From a virus, in IMG/VR virus record IMGVR_UViG_3300032268_001152, positions 1 through 38,512 of that record: a DNA stretch of 38,512 nt, one strand, 5' to 3'. The notes under the pieces were generated by a model that saw only the letters and a program-made list of their open reading frames with translations, did no database searches and had not been told where the DNA came from. Shown here piece after piece: positions 1 to 7,868 of the stretch; the first letter of the stretch is position 1; each line of letters starts with the position of its first letter. The translations under genes were made by a program, and so were the position numbers.

Positions 1-1
1 G

Positions 2-1267
2 ACAGTACTATCTACTGATATTTCCGCTGAGGCTTCTCGTGCGGCGTCTGCTGAGGCAGGTCTCTCTACAGATCTCTCTTCTGAGGCTTCCAGAGCAGGA
101 TCAGTTGAGACAGTACTATCTACTGATATTTCTGCAGAAGCATCACGTGCGGGTTCTGTCGAGACAGTTCTAAGCACCGATATTTCCGCTGAGGCTTCTC
201 GTGCACAGTCTGCTGAGGCAGGTCTCTCTACGGATCTCTCATCTGAGGCTTCTCGTGCAGGATCTGTTGAGACAGTTCTAAGCACCGATATTTCCGCTGA
301 GGCTTCTCGTGCAGGTTCAGTTGAGGTGGTTCTTTCTACGGATATCTCCGCTGAGGCTTCCCGTGCGCAGTCTGCAGAGGCAGTGCTTTCCACGGATCTC
401 TCTTCTGAGGCATCACGTGCAGGATCCGTTGAGGTGGTTCTCTCAACAGACCTCTCTTCTGAGGCTTCCAGAGCAGGTTCAGTTGAGACAGTGCTTTCTA
501 CAGACCTCTCTTCCGAGGTTTCTAGAGCACAGTCTGCAGAGGCTGTACTTTCTGGTACAATAAGCTTCTTCATATCAAATACAGACCCAGTTGCAATCGA
601 CTCCCTCACAGAGCTACTATCAGCTTTCCAGTCAGCTGATCAGGATCTCAGTGGAACAATGTTCGAACTTGCAAGTGGACTATCTTCAGATATCTCCGCT
701 GAGGCTTCTCGTGCAGGATCTGTTGAGACAGTTCTAAGCACAGATATCTCTTCCGAGGCATCACGTGCGGGATCCGTTGAGACAGTGCTTTCAACTGATA
801 TCTCTTCTGAGGCTTCACGTGCAGCATCTGCTGAGGTGGTTCTCTCTACAGACATCTCTTCTGAGGCTTCTAGAGCAGGTTCAGTTGAGACAGTGCTTTC
901 ATCTGATATCTCTTCCGAGGCATCGCGTGCGGGTTCTGTCGAAACAGTTCTCTCTACAGACATCTCTGCAGAGGCTTCTAGAGCAGGTTCAGTTGAGGTG
1001 GTCCTCTCTACAGACATCTCCGCTGAGGCTTCTAGGGCGGCATCTGTTGAGACAGTTCTAAGCACAGACATCTCCGCTGAGGCTTCTAGAGCAGGTTCAG
1101 TTGAGACAGTTCTAAGCACAGATATTTCCGCAGAGGCTTCTAGAGCAGGATCTGTCGAGACAGTGCTCTCTTCGGACATCTCTGCAGAGGCATCACGCGC
1201 AGGTTCAGTTGAGGTGGTTCTCTCAACAGACATCTCTTCCGAGGCTTCTCGTGCACTGTCTGCTGAG
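2..1267 (+). repeat. 21 in-frame 54-bp tandem repeats in the fibre gene
   Basis: Ten complete 54-bp units occupy 2-541 and eleven occupy 674-1267; a degenerate partial unit follows from 1268. The 132-bp interruption between blocks is not a multiple of 54. Variation concentrates at a few positions: unit residue 1 (T, V or A), residue 5 (T or S), residue 9 (A or S), and residues 15 and 17 (G/A/Q/L and V/A). Codons vary between copies, so this is an old, protein-constrained repeat and not a recent slippage product. Eighteen residues equal five alpha-helical turns (an 11+7 coiled-coil period), which would suit a stiff shaft; that structural reading is inference. The array starts before the window. 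Confidence 0.9.
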
Positions 1268-1666
1268 ACATCTCTTTCATCGAGAATTTCTGTTATAGAG
1301 CCAGTCCAGTACTTGGGCTCAACAGTAAATGCAGGAGATGGAGGCCCAACAACAGCTATCATTGATCCTAATCTTGCTGCTTGGCTTGATGAATTAGGTC
1401 CAGGCGTCTTCTATGCAATGTTCTCAGTCATGGCAGCAGGATCCATCGGCGGCATGATCCAGGACGTTCGAGTTGCAGGATCTTGGGATGGAACAGCAGT
1501 CACAGTTGATGACGTGATGGTCTTCAACAAGAAGTACATGGGCTCAGCTACATTGCTTGATGCCGATGTGCTTACAGACGGAACATTCTCAGTCGATCAG
1601 GGCGCTGAGAACGTGGGCTTCAACTGGATGGTTGAGCGCATCAAGATCTCGTTCGTCGCAGCGTGA
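2..1666 (+). CDS. Tail fibre protein with 18-residue repeat shaft (5' end outside window)
   Basis: The frame is open from base 2, so 554 codons of a longer gene are visible; an internal ATG at 326 lies inside the repeat and is not a credible start. Residues 1-180 and 225-422 of the visible part are copies of an 18-residue unit of the type TVLSTDISAEASRAGSVE. A 44-residue non-repeat segment (bases 542-673) separates the two blocks. The last ~130 residues are a non-repetitive, Gly/Val/Asp-rich domain ending KISFVAA, likely the distal tip or a trimerisation domain. Similar E-A-x-R-A repeats are common in phage tail-fibre shafts, so a fibrous homotrimeric adhesin is the likely role (inference). 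The gene ends at a strong terminator and faces two lectin-like genes on the other strand. Confident as a fibrous structural protein; which fibre it is cannot be told. Confidence 0.75.
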   Translation, partial: TVLSTDISAEASRAASAEAGLSTDLSSEASRAGSVETVLSTDISAEASRAGSVETVLSTDISAEASRAQSAEAGLSTDLSSEASRAGSVETVLSTDISAEASRAGSVEVVLSTDISAEASRAQSAEAVLSTDLSSEASRAGSVEVVLSTDLSSEASRAGSVETVLSTDLSSEVSRAQSAEAVLSGTISFFISNTDPVAIDSLTELLSAFQSADQDLSGTMFELASGLSSDISAEASRAGSVETVLSTDISSEASRAGSVETVLSTDISSEASRAASAEVVLSTDISSEASRAGSVETVLSSDISSEASRAGSVETVLSTDISAEASRAGSVEVVLSTDISAEASRAASVETVLSTDISAEASRAGSVETVLSTDISAEASRAGSVETVLSSDISAEASRAGSVEVVLSTDISSEASRALSAETSLSSRISVIEPVQYLGSTVNAGDGGPTTAIIDPNLAAWLDELGPGVFYAMFSVMAAGSIGGMIQDVRVAGSWDGTAVTVDDVMVFNKKYMGSATLLDADVLTDGTFSVDQGAENVGFNWMVERIKISFVAA

Positions 1667-1706
1667 TCTTACAGAGTGAACTAGCTCGAGAGGGCTAGAC
1701 ACTCGA

Positions 1707-1745
1707 ACGGGACCTCAGAAATGGGGTCCCGTTTTCTTTTTCTCT
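1707..1745 (+). terminator. Intrinsic terminator after the tail fibre gene
   Basis: A perfect 8-bp GC-rich stem (ACGGGACC at 1707-1714 pairing with GGTCCCGT at 1725-1732) encloses a 10-nt loop and is followed by a T-rich tract (TTTTCTTTTTCTCT). It lies about 40 bases after the fibre stop codon. A smaller 5-bp hairpin (CTAGC 1681-1685 with GCTAG 1694-1698) precedes it. In the minus direction the hairpin is not followed by a T tract, so it should act mainly on plus-strand transcripts. Confidence 0.88.
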
Positions 1746-1768
1746 AATTTGTGTCAGACTAGATGGCC

Positions 1769-2029
1769 CTACATTACACCAATAATTCTATAGGCGACTT
1801 TTATGTAGGGTGATGATGAACCCACAACAAGCGTCCAGACTCCTGAGACACCTGTGAGACTCTTCACGTAGACATTTGCATTCTGATTATTACCAGGAGT
1901 TCCATCTCCCAGGGGAGTGAGGCATACTGAAGGCATACTGGGATAGAAGCATCCAAAAACGACTGATGCCTCACTATTAGTATCAGTTGTGATTGATCCC
2001 TGCTCTATCTTAAAGTTTAGATCAGCCAC
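1769..2029 (-). CDS. Small H-type-lectin-like tail protein (86 aa)
   Basis: The start is GTG at 2029, chosen because AGGAG lies 6 bases upstream and the preceding gene ends only 3 bases before it. The short beta-rich protein contains FGCFYPSMPSVCLTPLGD followed by Asn-rich and Tyr/Val strands and ends VAYRIIGVM. The pattern of an aromatic-Pro-x-x-Pro strand, then a strand carrying NVYVKSLTG, then WTLVVGSS resembles the H-type lectin or gp53-like C-terminal domains that form the tips of phage fibres. It is the downstream partner of the 112-aa gene and ends convergently with the fibre gene. A free-standing receptor-binding or fibre-tip module is the best guess; no catalytic motif is seen. Confidence 0.6.
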   Translation of the reverse strand: MADLNFKIEQGSITTDTNSEASVVFGCFYPSMPSVCLTPLGDGTPGNNQNANVYVKSLTGVSGVWTLVVGSSSPYIKVAYRIIGVM

Positions 2030-2032
2030 ACA

Positions 2033-2371
2033 TCACTCCTCTTGAATGTAGATGGCCTGAATGGATATTTTGCCAGTTATTGGTGCTGAAGTCTTAATGA
2101 CTGCTCCTGTCTTGTTGACAGAGTAGGCATAGACATTTACGCTTCCCACATTTGATGACTGGGTCATGATATTAGCAACTACAGCAGGTATTTCTGAGAA
2201 TGGAATTGTGAAACTCACTGAGACTTGATCGGAGTCTACAATGTCAACAATAAGTGTTTCCATCTCAATGGATCGATCACTTATGAGCTTAAAGACTGGC
2301 TCATTTCTAACTAGAGAGTACTTCTTCTGGTACCTTCCTAGATCTCTAAGTTTGACTCTGAGACAGCCCAT
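2033..2371 (-). CDS. Small lectin-like tail protein (112 aa)
   Basis: The ATG at 2371 has AGGAG 6 bases upstream. The N-terminal ~40 residues are basic (GCLRVKLRDLGRYQKKY). The rest is beta-rich with VSFTIPFSEIPAVVANI, a strand pair around GSVNVYAYSVNKTGAV, and the ending GKISIQAIYIQ. This order of a Phe-x-x-Pro strand, a turn containing NKTGAV, then a final aromatic strand resembles the H-type lectin fold often found at phage fibre ends. It shares this layout, but little sequence, with the 86-aa gene after it. The two probably form one operon driven from the promoter candidate at 2404-2412. Function as a receptor-binding accessory is inferred from fold resemblance and position only. Confidence 0.6.
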   Translation of the reverse strand: MGCLRVKLRDLGRYQKKYSLVRNEPVFKLISDRSIEMETLIVDIVDSDQVSVSFTIPFSEIPAVVANIMTQSSNVGSVNVYAYSVNKTGAVIKTSAPITGKISIQAIYIQEE

Positions 2372-2611
2372 TCACTTCTCCTAAGATAGTAATATCTTCT
2401 CTAAGTATATCAATAAGAAATAATTCTAGTGAGATAGAACTATATCTAATTCTCTGGTTCAGATATGAGATAAGATAGTTCTAAGAGGTATGAATGTACA
2501 TTCTACAATTTTTATTGTACATGATGACCTAACAACTCTAGGATATAGAAAGTTCAGATAAGAATTAATATTTGCTCTAAGGTGAGACTTAGAAGCTTAG
2601 GATAAATTATT
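2372..2611. promoter_or_regulatory. Divergent intergenic region with nested inverted repeats
   Basis: This 240-bp AT-rich gap separates the minus-strand lectin-like pair from the plus-strand glycan island. It contains ATGTACA (2494-2500) and its exact reverse complement TGTACAT (2516-2522), with centres 22 bp apart, and a second, overlapping inverted repeat TACAAT-TTTT-ATTGTA (2504-2519). These could be a protein-binding site or a small RNA hairpin. No convincing sigma70 promoter or T4-type late octamer (TATAAATA) was found for the gene at 2612. AGGA 9 bases upstream of its ATG is a plausible ribosome-binding site. Confidence 0.4.
2404..2412 (-). promoter_or_regulatory. Candidate extended -10 promoter for the two lectin-like genes
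   Basis: Read on the minus strand the bases give TGATATACT, an extended -10 element (TGn followed by TATACT). No good -35 hexamer is present at 16-18 bp spacing, as is usual for extended -10 promoters. A start about 7 bases downstream would leave a leader of roughly 26 bases containing the AGGAG ribosome-binding site of the gene starting at 2371. Confidence 0.4.
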
Positions 2612-4531
2612 ATGTTCACAAATAGCCCATTTAAGTCATCTTCAGGTCCTGAGATTGATAAGACTTCTCAGGTAGTTTTTGTTTCAGATCTTTTTGTCGA
2701 GGATTATGTCGGTGGAGCAGAGCTAACATCTCAGGCACTGATTGATGCATCTCCTCTCAGGATTCAGAAGCTTAGGTCAAAGGATGTCAACCTAGAGGTG
2801 ATGGAGGCACTAGCTGACAAGCACTGGATCTTTGGAAACTTTAGTCAGATGAAGATGGATCTAATTCCAACAATCATTGCGAATCTAGAGTACTCAGTTC
2901 TAGAGTATGACTATAAGTTTTGCAGCTGGAGATCACCTCAGAAGCATGAGGCAACAACTGGTGCTCCCTGTGATTGCAACAATCAGATGATTGGAAAGCT
3001 AATCTCAGCTTTCTATTATGGTGCAAAGTCACTCTGGTGGATGTCTGAGAAGCAGATGGAAGAGTACCACAATCGCTTTCCATTCCTTGATCAGAAGAAC
3101 AATACTGTTCTAAGTAGCGTCTTTGATGATAAGTTCTTTGCAGCTGTGAAGATCCTCAGGGAGACAAGAAAGGACTCTGACAGATCTGGGTGGGTGGTTC
3201 TCGGATCAGAGTCCTGGGTGAAAGGATTTGATGACGCAAAGAAGTACTGTGAGGACAACAGTCTCAAGTATGATGTTCTGTGGAATGTTCCGTATGCCCA
3301 GGTACTTGAGCGTCTATCGTCTGCTGAAGGATTTGTCTACCTTCCAAAGGGATGGGACACATGTCCTAGAATGGTTATTGAGGCAAAACTGCTAGGGTGC
3401 AAGCTCATTCTCAATGATAATGTTCAGCACAAGGACGAGGAGTGGTTCACATCATCAGATACAGTTGAGACCGAGTCATATCTCTATGCTGCCAGAAAGT
3501 CATTCTGGGAAGGAATTAAGAACGCAATGGAATGGAATCCTACAATAAGCGGTTACACCACCACGAAGGACTGCATAAAGTCCGACTATCCGTGGAGACA
3601 GTCAATTAAGTCACTCCTAGGGTTCTGCAATGAGGTTGTTGTTGTGGACGGTGGCTCAAAGGATGGAACTCTCGAGGAGCTTAGAAAGTGGTCTGAGACC
3701 GAGCCAAAGCTCAAGGTTCATCTAGTTGAGAGGGATTGGAGTCATCCTAGGTTTGCTGTATTTGATGGAGCACAGAAGGCAGAGGCAAGAAAGCGCTGCA
3801 CATCTCAGTTCCTTTGGCAGATGGATGCTGATGAGGTGGTTCACGAGAGTGACTATGAGAAAATTGTTCATCTCTGTAAGAATTTCCCTTCTCAGGCTGA
3901 TCTCATCTCCTTGCCTGTTGTAGAGTTCTGGGGTGGGTCAGACAAGGTAAGGATGGATATCAATCCGTGGAAGTGGCGCCTATCCAGGAACGTTCCAAAT
4001 ATCACACATGGTATTCCAGCCCAGTTAAGAAAGAGTGACGCAGAGGGTCATCTGTATGCCTCTCCGGGAACAGATGGTTGTGACTATGTTCACTCGGAGA
4101 CAGGTGAGCTCATTCCTCACGCTTCATTCTACACAGCAGATGTTCATAATGCGAGAATGGCAGCTCTCTCAGGGCATCCACAGGCTCAGAAGGACTACGA
4201 GGCGTGGTTCAAGAGCATTGTTGCTGCTCTTCCTGGTGTCTATCACTACTCATGGTTCAGCCTTCCAAGAAAGATTAGGACCTACAGAGACTACTGGTCT
4301 CAGCACTGGCAGAGCCTCTATAACATCAAGCAGGAGGACACTGCTGAGAACAACATGTTCTTCCAGCGCGCTTGGTCAGATGTGACCGATGCTGACATTG
4401 AGACGCTTTCAGTCAGACTTCGGGATGAGATGGGCGGTTGGATATTCCACTCACCTGTTGACTTCTCAAGGCCCACACCACACATTAGCATGGATGGAAT
4501 GACACATCCCGGTGTCATGGTCTCAAAGTGA
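2612..4531 (+). CDS. Two-domain glycosyltransferase (GT4-like plus GT2-like fusion)
   Basis: A 639-residue protein that appears to join two transferases. Residues ~20-300 look GT-B/GT4-like: a Rossmann start QVVFVSDLFVEDYVGGAE (the GGAE element at 34-37), a FVYLPKGWDTCPRM segment and a VIEAKLLGC helix near residue 255, corresponding to the nucleotide-sugar-binding region. Residues ~325-600 look GT-A/GT2-like: VVVDGGSKDGT around residue 346 and the metal-binding WQMDADE at 402-408. A bifunctional enzyme adding two sugars in sequence is possible (inference). It is the first gene of the plus-strand island, preceded by the divergent region. Its base composition matches the structural genes more than the AT-rich genes that follow. 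Donor and acceptor are unknown. Confidence 0.75.
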   Translation: MFTNSPFKSSSGPEIDKTSQVVFVSDLFVEDYVGGAELTSQALIDASPLRIQKLRSKDVNLEVMEALADKHWIFGNFSQMKMDLIPTIIANLEYSVLEYDYKFCSWRSPQKHEATTGAPCDCNNQMIGKLISAFYYGAKSLWWMSEKQMEEYHNRFPFLDQKNNTVLSSVFDDKFFAAVKILRETRKDSDRSGWVVLGSESWVKGFDDAKKYCEDNSLKYDVLWNVPYAQVLERLSSAEGFVYLPKGWDTCPRMVIEAKLLGCKLILNDNVQHKDEEWFTSSDTVETESYLYAARKSFWEGIKNAMEWNPTISGYTTTKDCIKSDYPWRQSIKSLLGFCNEVVVVDGGSKDGTLEELRKWSETEPKLKVHLVERDWSHPRFAVFDGAQKAEARKRCTSQFLWQMDADEVVHESDYEKIVHLCKNFPSQADLISLPVVEFWGGSDKVRMDINPWKWRLSRNVPNITHGIPAQLRKSDAEGHLYASPGTDGCDYVHSETGELIPHASFYTADVHNARMAALSGHPQAQKDYEAWFKSIVAALPGVYHYSWFSLPRKIRTYRDYWSQHWQSLYNIKQEDTAENNMFFQRAWSDVTDADIETLSVRLRDEMGGWIFHSPVDFSRPTPHISMDGMTHPGVMVSK

Positions 4532-5256
4532 ACAATAAATTTGTATTCGTCACACCTGCCTATAACTGCCAGGAGAAGATTGTCCAGACTGTAAGGTCAG
4601 TCTTCTCACAGTCTTACAGTGACTGGAGAATTGTAGTGTACGACGATATGTCCACTGATAACACAGCACAGGTTGTTTCGGATATGTCAAAGTCTTTGGG
4701 TCTTGGTGATAGGCTTAAGGTTGTCACAAGGACAGAGAAGCACGGCGAGGTGAGAAACACACTGGACGCTGTTGAGTCAATTGATGACTCAGAGATAGTG
4801 TGTAGACTCGATGCGGGTGACTGGCTCACAGAGAATGATGCCCTTTATATCCTAAATGATGCTTACAACAATTCAAATGCTGCTGTCATGTGGACAATGC
4901 ACAGGTGGTCCTACACAAGCACAAATATCTCAGGGCCATTGAAGAGTGATGATGTGTACTCACATCAGTGGGTATCAAGTCATCTCAAGACCTTTAGAAG
5001 ATCATCTCTGAGGGGCATCAATAAGAAGAATTTTCTGGACGATCAAGGAAATTACATTATGATTGCCTGTGATCAGGCAGTATTTCTTCCCATGATGCAC
5101 AAGGCAATAAAGGAAGAGAGAACCCTTGTCTTTATACCCATGGTGATGTACCATTACGACATAGATCTAAAGAACCCAACACTGTTCAAGAGTGAGAGGT
5201 CTATAAATCAAAAGATGTCTGCAGAGAGAATAAGGGAGAGAGGGTTCATAGAGTGA
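4528..5256 (+). CDS. Family 2 glycosyltransferase
   Basis: A 242-residue GT-A enzyme of the inverting GT2 family. It opens with the typical FVTPAYNCQEKI strand-turn, has YDDMSTDNT at 38-46 for nucleotide binding, and CRLDAGDW at 92-99, whose D95-A-G-D98 is the DxD-like metal site. The GTG start overlaps the previous stop codon as GTGA, implying translational coupling. No membrane segment is seen, so it should act in the cytoplasm on a soluble or host-membrane-linked acceptor. The sugar is not predictable. Confidence 0.82.
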   Translation: MNNKFVFVTPAYNCQEKIVQTVRSVFSQSYSDWRIVVYDDMSTDNTAQVVSDMSKSLGLGDRLKVVTRTEKHGEVRNTLDAVESIDDSEIVCRLDAGDWLTENDALYILNDAYNNSNAAVMWTMHRWSYTSTNISGPLKSDDVYSHQWVSSHLKTFRRSSLRGINKKNFLDDQGNYIMIACDQAVFLPMMHKAIKEERTLVFIPMVMYHYDIDLKNPTLFKSERSINQKMSAERIRERGFIE

Positions 5257-6155
5257 AGATTCAGTTCGAGAATGTTGATTTTCAGTCGAGATCTGGACCA
5301 AATGGCTTTGGTCTAAAGCTTGCTCGAGAATTGACAAAGTTGGGCCACACAGTCGTGGGTGAAAGTCCTGATGTTCGTCTCACATTCATAAACGGATCCA
5401 ATACTTTTAGTCCCAATGTTCTTAGACTTGATGGAATTTATTTCAACTCTGAACAGGACTGGCAGAGAATGAATGCTCCAATAAGAGCGAGCTATGAATT
5501 TGCTGATGCTGTGGTCGTTCAAAGTGAGTTTAATAGAAAGCTCACAGAGAAGTATTTTGGAAAGAGGGAAGGAATTTATGTCATTCACAATGGAACTGAC
5601 ACCGAACTGATTGGCAAGATACCACCCGCAGTGTTGGGTGAAGGAATTCCAAGGGAAAGAGTGTGGATGTGTGCATCTGCCTGGAGACCTCACAAGCGTC
5701 TCTCTGACAATATTCGTCTTTTTCTTGAGCTATCAAACAAGGACGATATTCTTCTAGTCGCAGGCAAGGATGCAATTCAATATGCAGGGCAGATCGATGA
5801 TCATCGGGTTAAATTTCTTGGAGACCTCAACTGGGAGTCCATGATCTCCTGCATGAAGGCTTCATCAAAGTTCATACATCTCTCTTGGCTTGATCACTGT
5901 CCAAATGTTGTTGTGGATGCGAATGCCTGTGGTTGCACAGTTTTCTGCTCATCATCGGGAGGAACTCAAGAGGTTGCAGGAAAGAGTGCGGTTATTATCA
6001 AGGAGGATGAGTGGGATATGTCTCCAACGAAGCTCTACAATCCTCCAAATCTAGACTACTCAAAGACATCCTCTAATTTAGAACATAACATAAGTGTGAA
6101 AATAATAGAATCATGCAGGCAGTACATTGAGATTTTAGTCGGAGTAATTCAGTGA
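5253..6155 (+). CDS. Family 4-like glycosyltransferase
   Basis: A 300-residue GT-B transferase. The N-terminal half has SRSGPNGFGLKLARELTKLGH, the acceptor-domain glycine loop and helix of GT4 enzymes. The linker contains YVIHNGTDTELI at 109-120, and the C-terminal half has WRPHKRL at 144-150, a common donor-phosphate-binding signature. The normal E-x7-E region is altered: the segment reads DHCPNVVVDANACGC, with D at the expected Glu positions. It starts at GTG in a GTGA overlap and ends in another, so it is coupled to both neighbours. Family assignment is fairly secure; specificity is unknown. Confidence 0.78.
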   Translation: MKIQFENVDFQSRSGPNGFGLKLARELTKLGHTVVGESPDVRLTFINGSNTFSPNVLRLDGIYFNSEQDWQRMNAPIRASYEFADAVVVQSEFNRKLTEKYFGKREGIYVIHNGTDTELIGKIPPAVLGEGIPRERVWMCASAWRPHKRLSDNIRLFLELSNKDDILLVAGKDAIQYAGQIDDHRVKFLGDLNWESMISCMKASSKFIHLSWLDHCPNVVVDANACGCTVFCSSSGGTQEVAGKSAVIIKEDEWDMSPTKLYNPPNLDYSKTSSNLEHNISVKIIESCRQYIEILVGVIQ

Positions 6156-7072
6156 AGATATTTGTTCTTGCTCCAAAGGAAGACTGGATCTGTGATAGAC
6201 AGGCACAAGAGTGGAACTCAGCAAATCCTCATTTATGCACAGATAACATGCAAGGTGCAGATATAATTTGGCTCCTTGCAGGATGGTGCTGGAATCAAGT
6301 TCCAATTCAAATTCTTGCATCAAAAAAAATAGTATTAACAGTTCATCATATTGTTCCTGAAAAGTTTGTAGAACAAAAAATATCAGAGTTTCTTTATAGG
6401 GACAATTTTGTCGATGTGTACCATGTTCCCAATGACACCACACGTGATCACATTAGACAGTTCACTACTAAAAAAATAGTTGTTATTCCATTTTGGTTTG
6501 ATTCATCAACTTGGAGCCCTCTTGACAAGAAAAATTCAAGAAAATCTCTAAATCTAAAAGAGGAAGATTTTATAATTGGAAGTTTTCAAAGAGATACTGA
6601 GGGTGAGTCTGGCCTACCAAAGCTTGAAAAAGGTCCAGATCTTTTTTGCAATCTCATTCAGAAAATAAAGAATGAGAAATTAATAGAAAATCCTCGTATT
6701 CTTCTTGGTGGATGGAGAAGATCATATGTCATAGATCGTCTCAAAAAGATGAATATTGACTACACATACTTTGAGCTTGTTCCACTTGAAACTATTAAGA
6801 AAATGTATGCTTCCTGTGATCTGTATGTTGTCTCATCTAGATATGAGGGAGGTCCTCAAGCAGTTCTAGAGGCTTCAGCTATGAATGTTCCAATTATTTC
6901 TAGGGATGTTGGGATTGCTAAGTCAGTTCTCAGTCCTAGCTGTGTAATGGACATACCAATAGAATTCTCTATTCCATCATCTGAATCAATAGTGAAAAAC
7001 TATAATACAGTTCTTGGATATGAGATTCATAATTTAAAGAAGAATTTTATAGAAATGTTTGAGAGCGTCTAA
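6152..7072 (+). CDS. Family 4 glycosyltransferase
   Basis: A 306-residue GT-B enzyme with GTG start overlapping the previous stop (GTGA). The C-terminal domain carries SSRYEGGPQAVLEASAMNVP near residue 230, the classical GT4 motif with the E-x7-E pair, preceded by ASCDLYVV. The central segment VVIPFWFDSSTWSP replaces the usual N-G-V-D linker. The N-terminal acceptor domain is short. From this gene onward the DNA becomes noticeably AT-richer. Likely a retaining transferase of the glycan pathway; donor and acceptor unknown. Confidence 0.82.
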   Translation: MKIFVLAPKEDWICDRQAQEWNSANPHLCTDNMQGADIIWLLAGWCWNQVPIQILASKKIVLTVHHIVPEKFVEQKISEFLYRDNFVDVYHVPNDTTRDHIRQFTTKKIVVIPFWFDSSTWSPLDKKNSRKSLNLKEEDFIIGSFQRDTEGESGLPKLEKGPDLFCNLIQKIKNEKLIENPRILLGGWRRSYVIDRLKKMNIDYTYFELVPLETIKKMYASCDLYVVSSRYEGGPQAVLEASAMNVPIISRDVGIAKSVLSPSCVMDIPIEFSIPSSESIVKNYNTVLGYEIHNLKKNFIEMFESV

Positions 7073-7106
7073 ACTAGAGATAAGAAATGCAGAAGCAGGT
7101 AATAAG

Positions 7107-7868
7107 ATGAATATTATGAATGATGTTTTTGAAACCAATATCCCATCGCCTACCGGCAATATTAAGAAGACACACATCATTAAAAAGCTTGATGAATTGA
7201 ACTTTCCAGTGAAAGACATCTCACTTGGAAAGTTTGATTATATTGGTGAATTTACTGCAAAAAAGCAGAGAAGCCCTGACTCCGAACTTTTTAGCAAAGC
7301 AGGCGCTTTTTATCGTCCAAATTATGAGAGAGGAATGTTAATTTATTCTCTTATAAAGAAGTATAACATCAAGTCCTACCTTGAAATAGGATACGGAAGG
7401 GGTTACTCCTGCTTTTGTGCAGCTCTTGCAATGTCTGAGTGTGGGAATGACGGAAAAGTATTTACAGTAGATCCCGCGCTGTCACAGGAACAGGTTCAGG
7501 GTCTCACTCAAGTATTTCCAGCTGATTGGTTCCAGAGAATAAACTTTTTTAAAAGCACATCAGACGAGTTCTTTCAAAATAAGGGTCTTAAAGAAACATT
7601 TGACATGATCTATATTGACGGAGATCACAGATACGAAGCAGTCAAAAATGACTGGATCAACTCTAGGACAAGGTTTAATAAGATCGCACTATTTGATGAT
7701 TATCACTTGCCCGATAAGTCCCAGAAGGATATTGAAGTTGCAAGTGTTGTTGATGCAATTTATGACCATGAGAAGGAGCTAATCATTACTGACAGGCGAA
7801 TCTTTCACGATGATAGAGGATACACAGACGATCAGATAAATTATGGTCAAGTATTGATAGTAAAGTGA
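7107..7868 (+). CDS. Class I SAM-dependent methyltransferase (Methyltransf_24-like)
   Basis: The start is placed at ATG 7107, with AGGT 7 bases upstream; a TTG at 7059 would also be in frame and overlap the previous gene. The 253-residue product has YLEIGYGRGYS at 91-101 (SAM-binding motif I: E93, G95, G97, G99), FTVDP at 119-123 for the ribose-binding acidic residue, and DMIYIDGDHRYEAVKNDW at 166-183 followed by ALFDDYH. The IDGDHxY signature is typical of the family often found in LPS and nonribosomal-peptide sugar methylation. O-methylation of a sugar in the phage glycan is the likely job (inference from context). Its stop overlaps the next GTG. Confidence 0.75.
   Translation: MNIMNDVFETNIPSPTGNIKKTHIIKKLDELNFPVKDISLGKFDYIGEFTAKKQRSPDSELFSKAGAFYRPNYERGMLIYSLIKKYNIKSYLEIGYGRGYSCFCAALAMSECGNDGKVFTVDPALSQEQVQGLTQVFPADWFQRINFFKSTSDEFFQNKGLKETFDMIYIDGDHRYEAVKNDWINSRTRFNKIALFDDYHLPDKSQKDIEVASVVDAIYDHEKELIITDRRIFHDDRGYTDDQINYGQVLIVK

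Noticed and set aside
309-1061. Short plus-strand frames rich in Leu/Gln/Arg in another phase of the fibre repeat (309-563, 765-1061)
   Set aside because: Out-of-phase translations of the same repeat, with no start signals.
2-1267. Tandem array considered as CRISPR or iterons
   Set aside because: The units are contiguous with no spacers and lie in one open reading frame whose variation respects codons.
640-1362. A 240-codon open frame on the minus strand through the fibre repeats
   Set aside because: It mirrors the repeat: the same 54-bp periodicity keeps the antisense frame open. There is no ribosome-binding site or independent protein pattern, and the plus-strand frame is clearly the coding one.
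1769-2371. Invertible tail-fibre tip cassette (Mu G-segment style)
   Set aside because: No recombinase gene and no matching inverted crossover sites were seen around the fibre 3' end and the minus-strand genes.
2601-2611. GATAAATT before the 2612 gene as a T4-type late promoter
   Set aside because: Only 6 of 8 positions match TATAAATA, and transcription would begin at or inside the coding sequence.
7059-7106. TTG start at 7059 for the methyltransferase
   Set aside because: The ATG at 7107 has a better ribosome-binding site. The extra 16 residues carry no family feature, though the longer form cannot be fully excluded.
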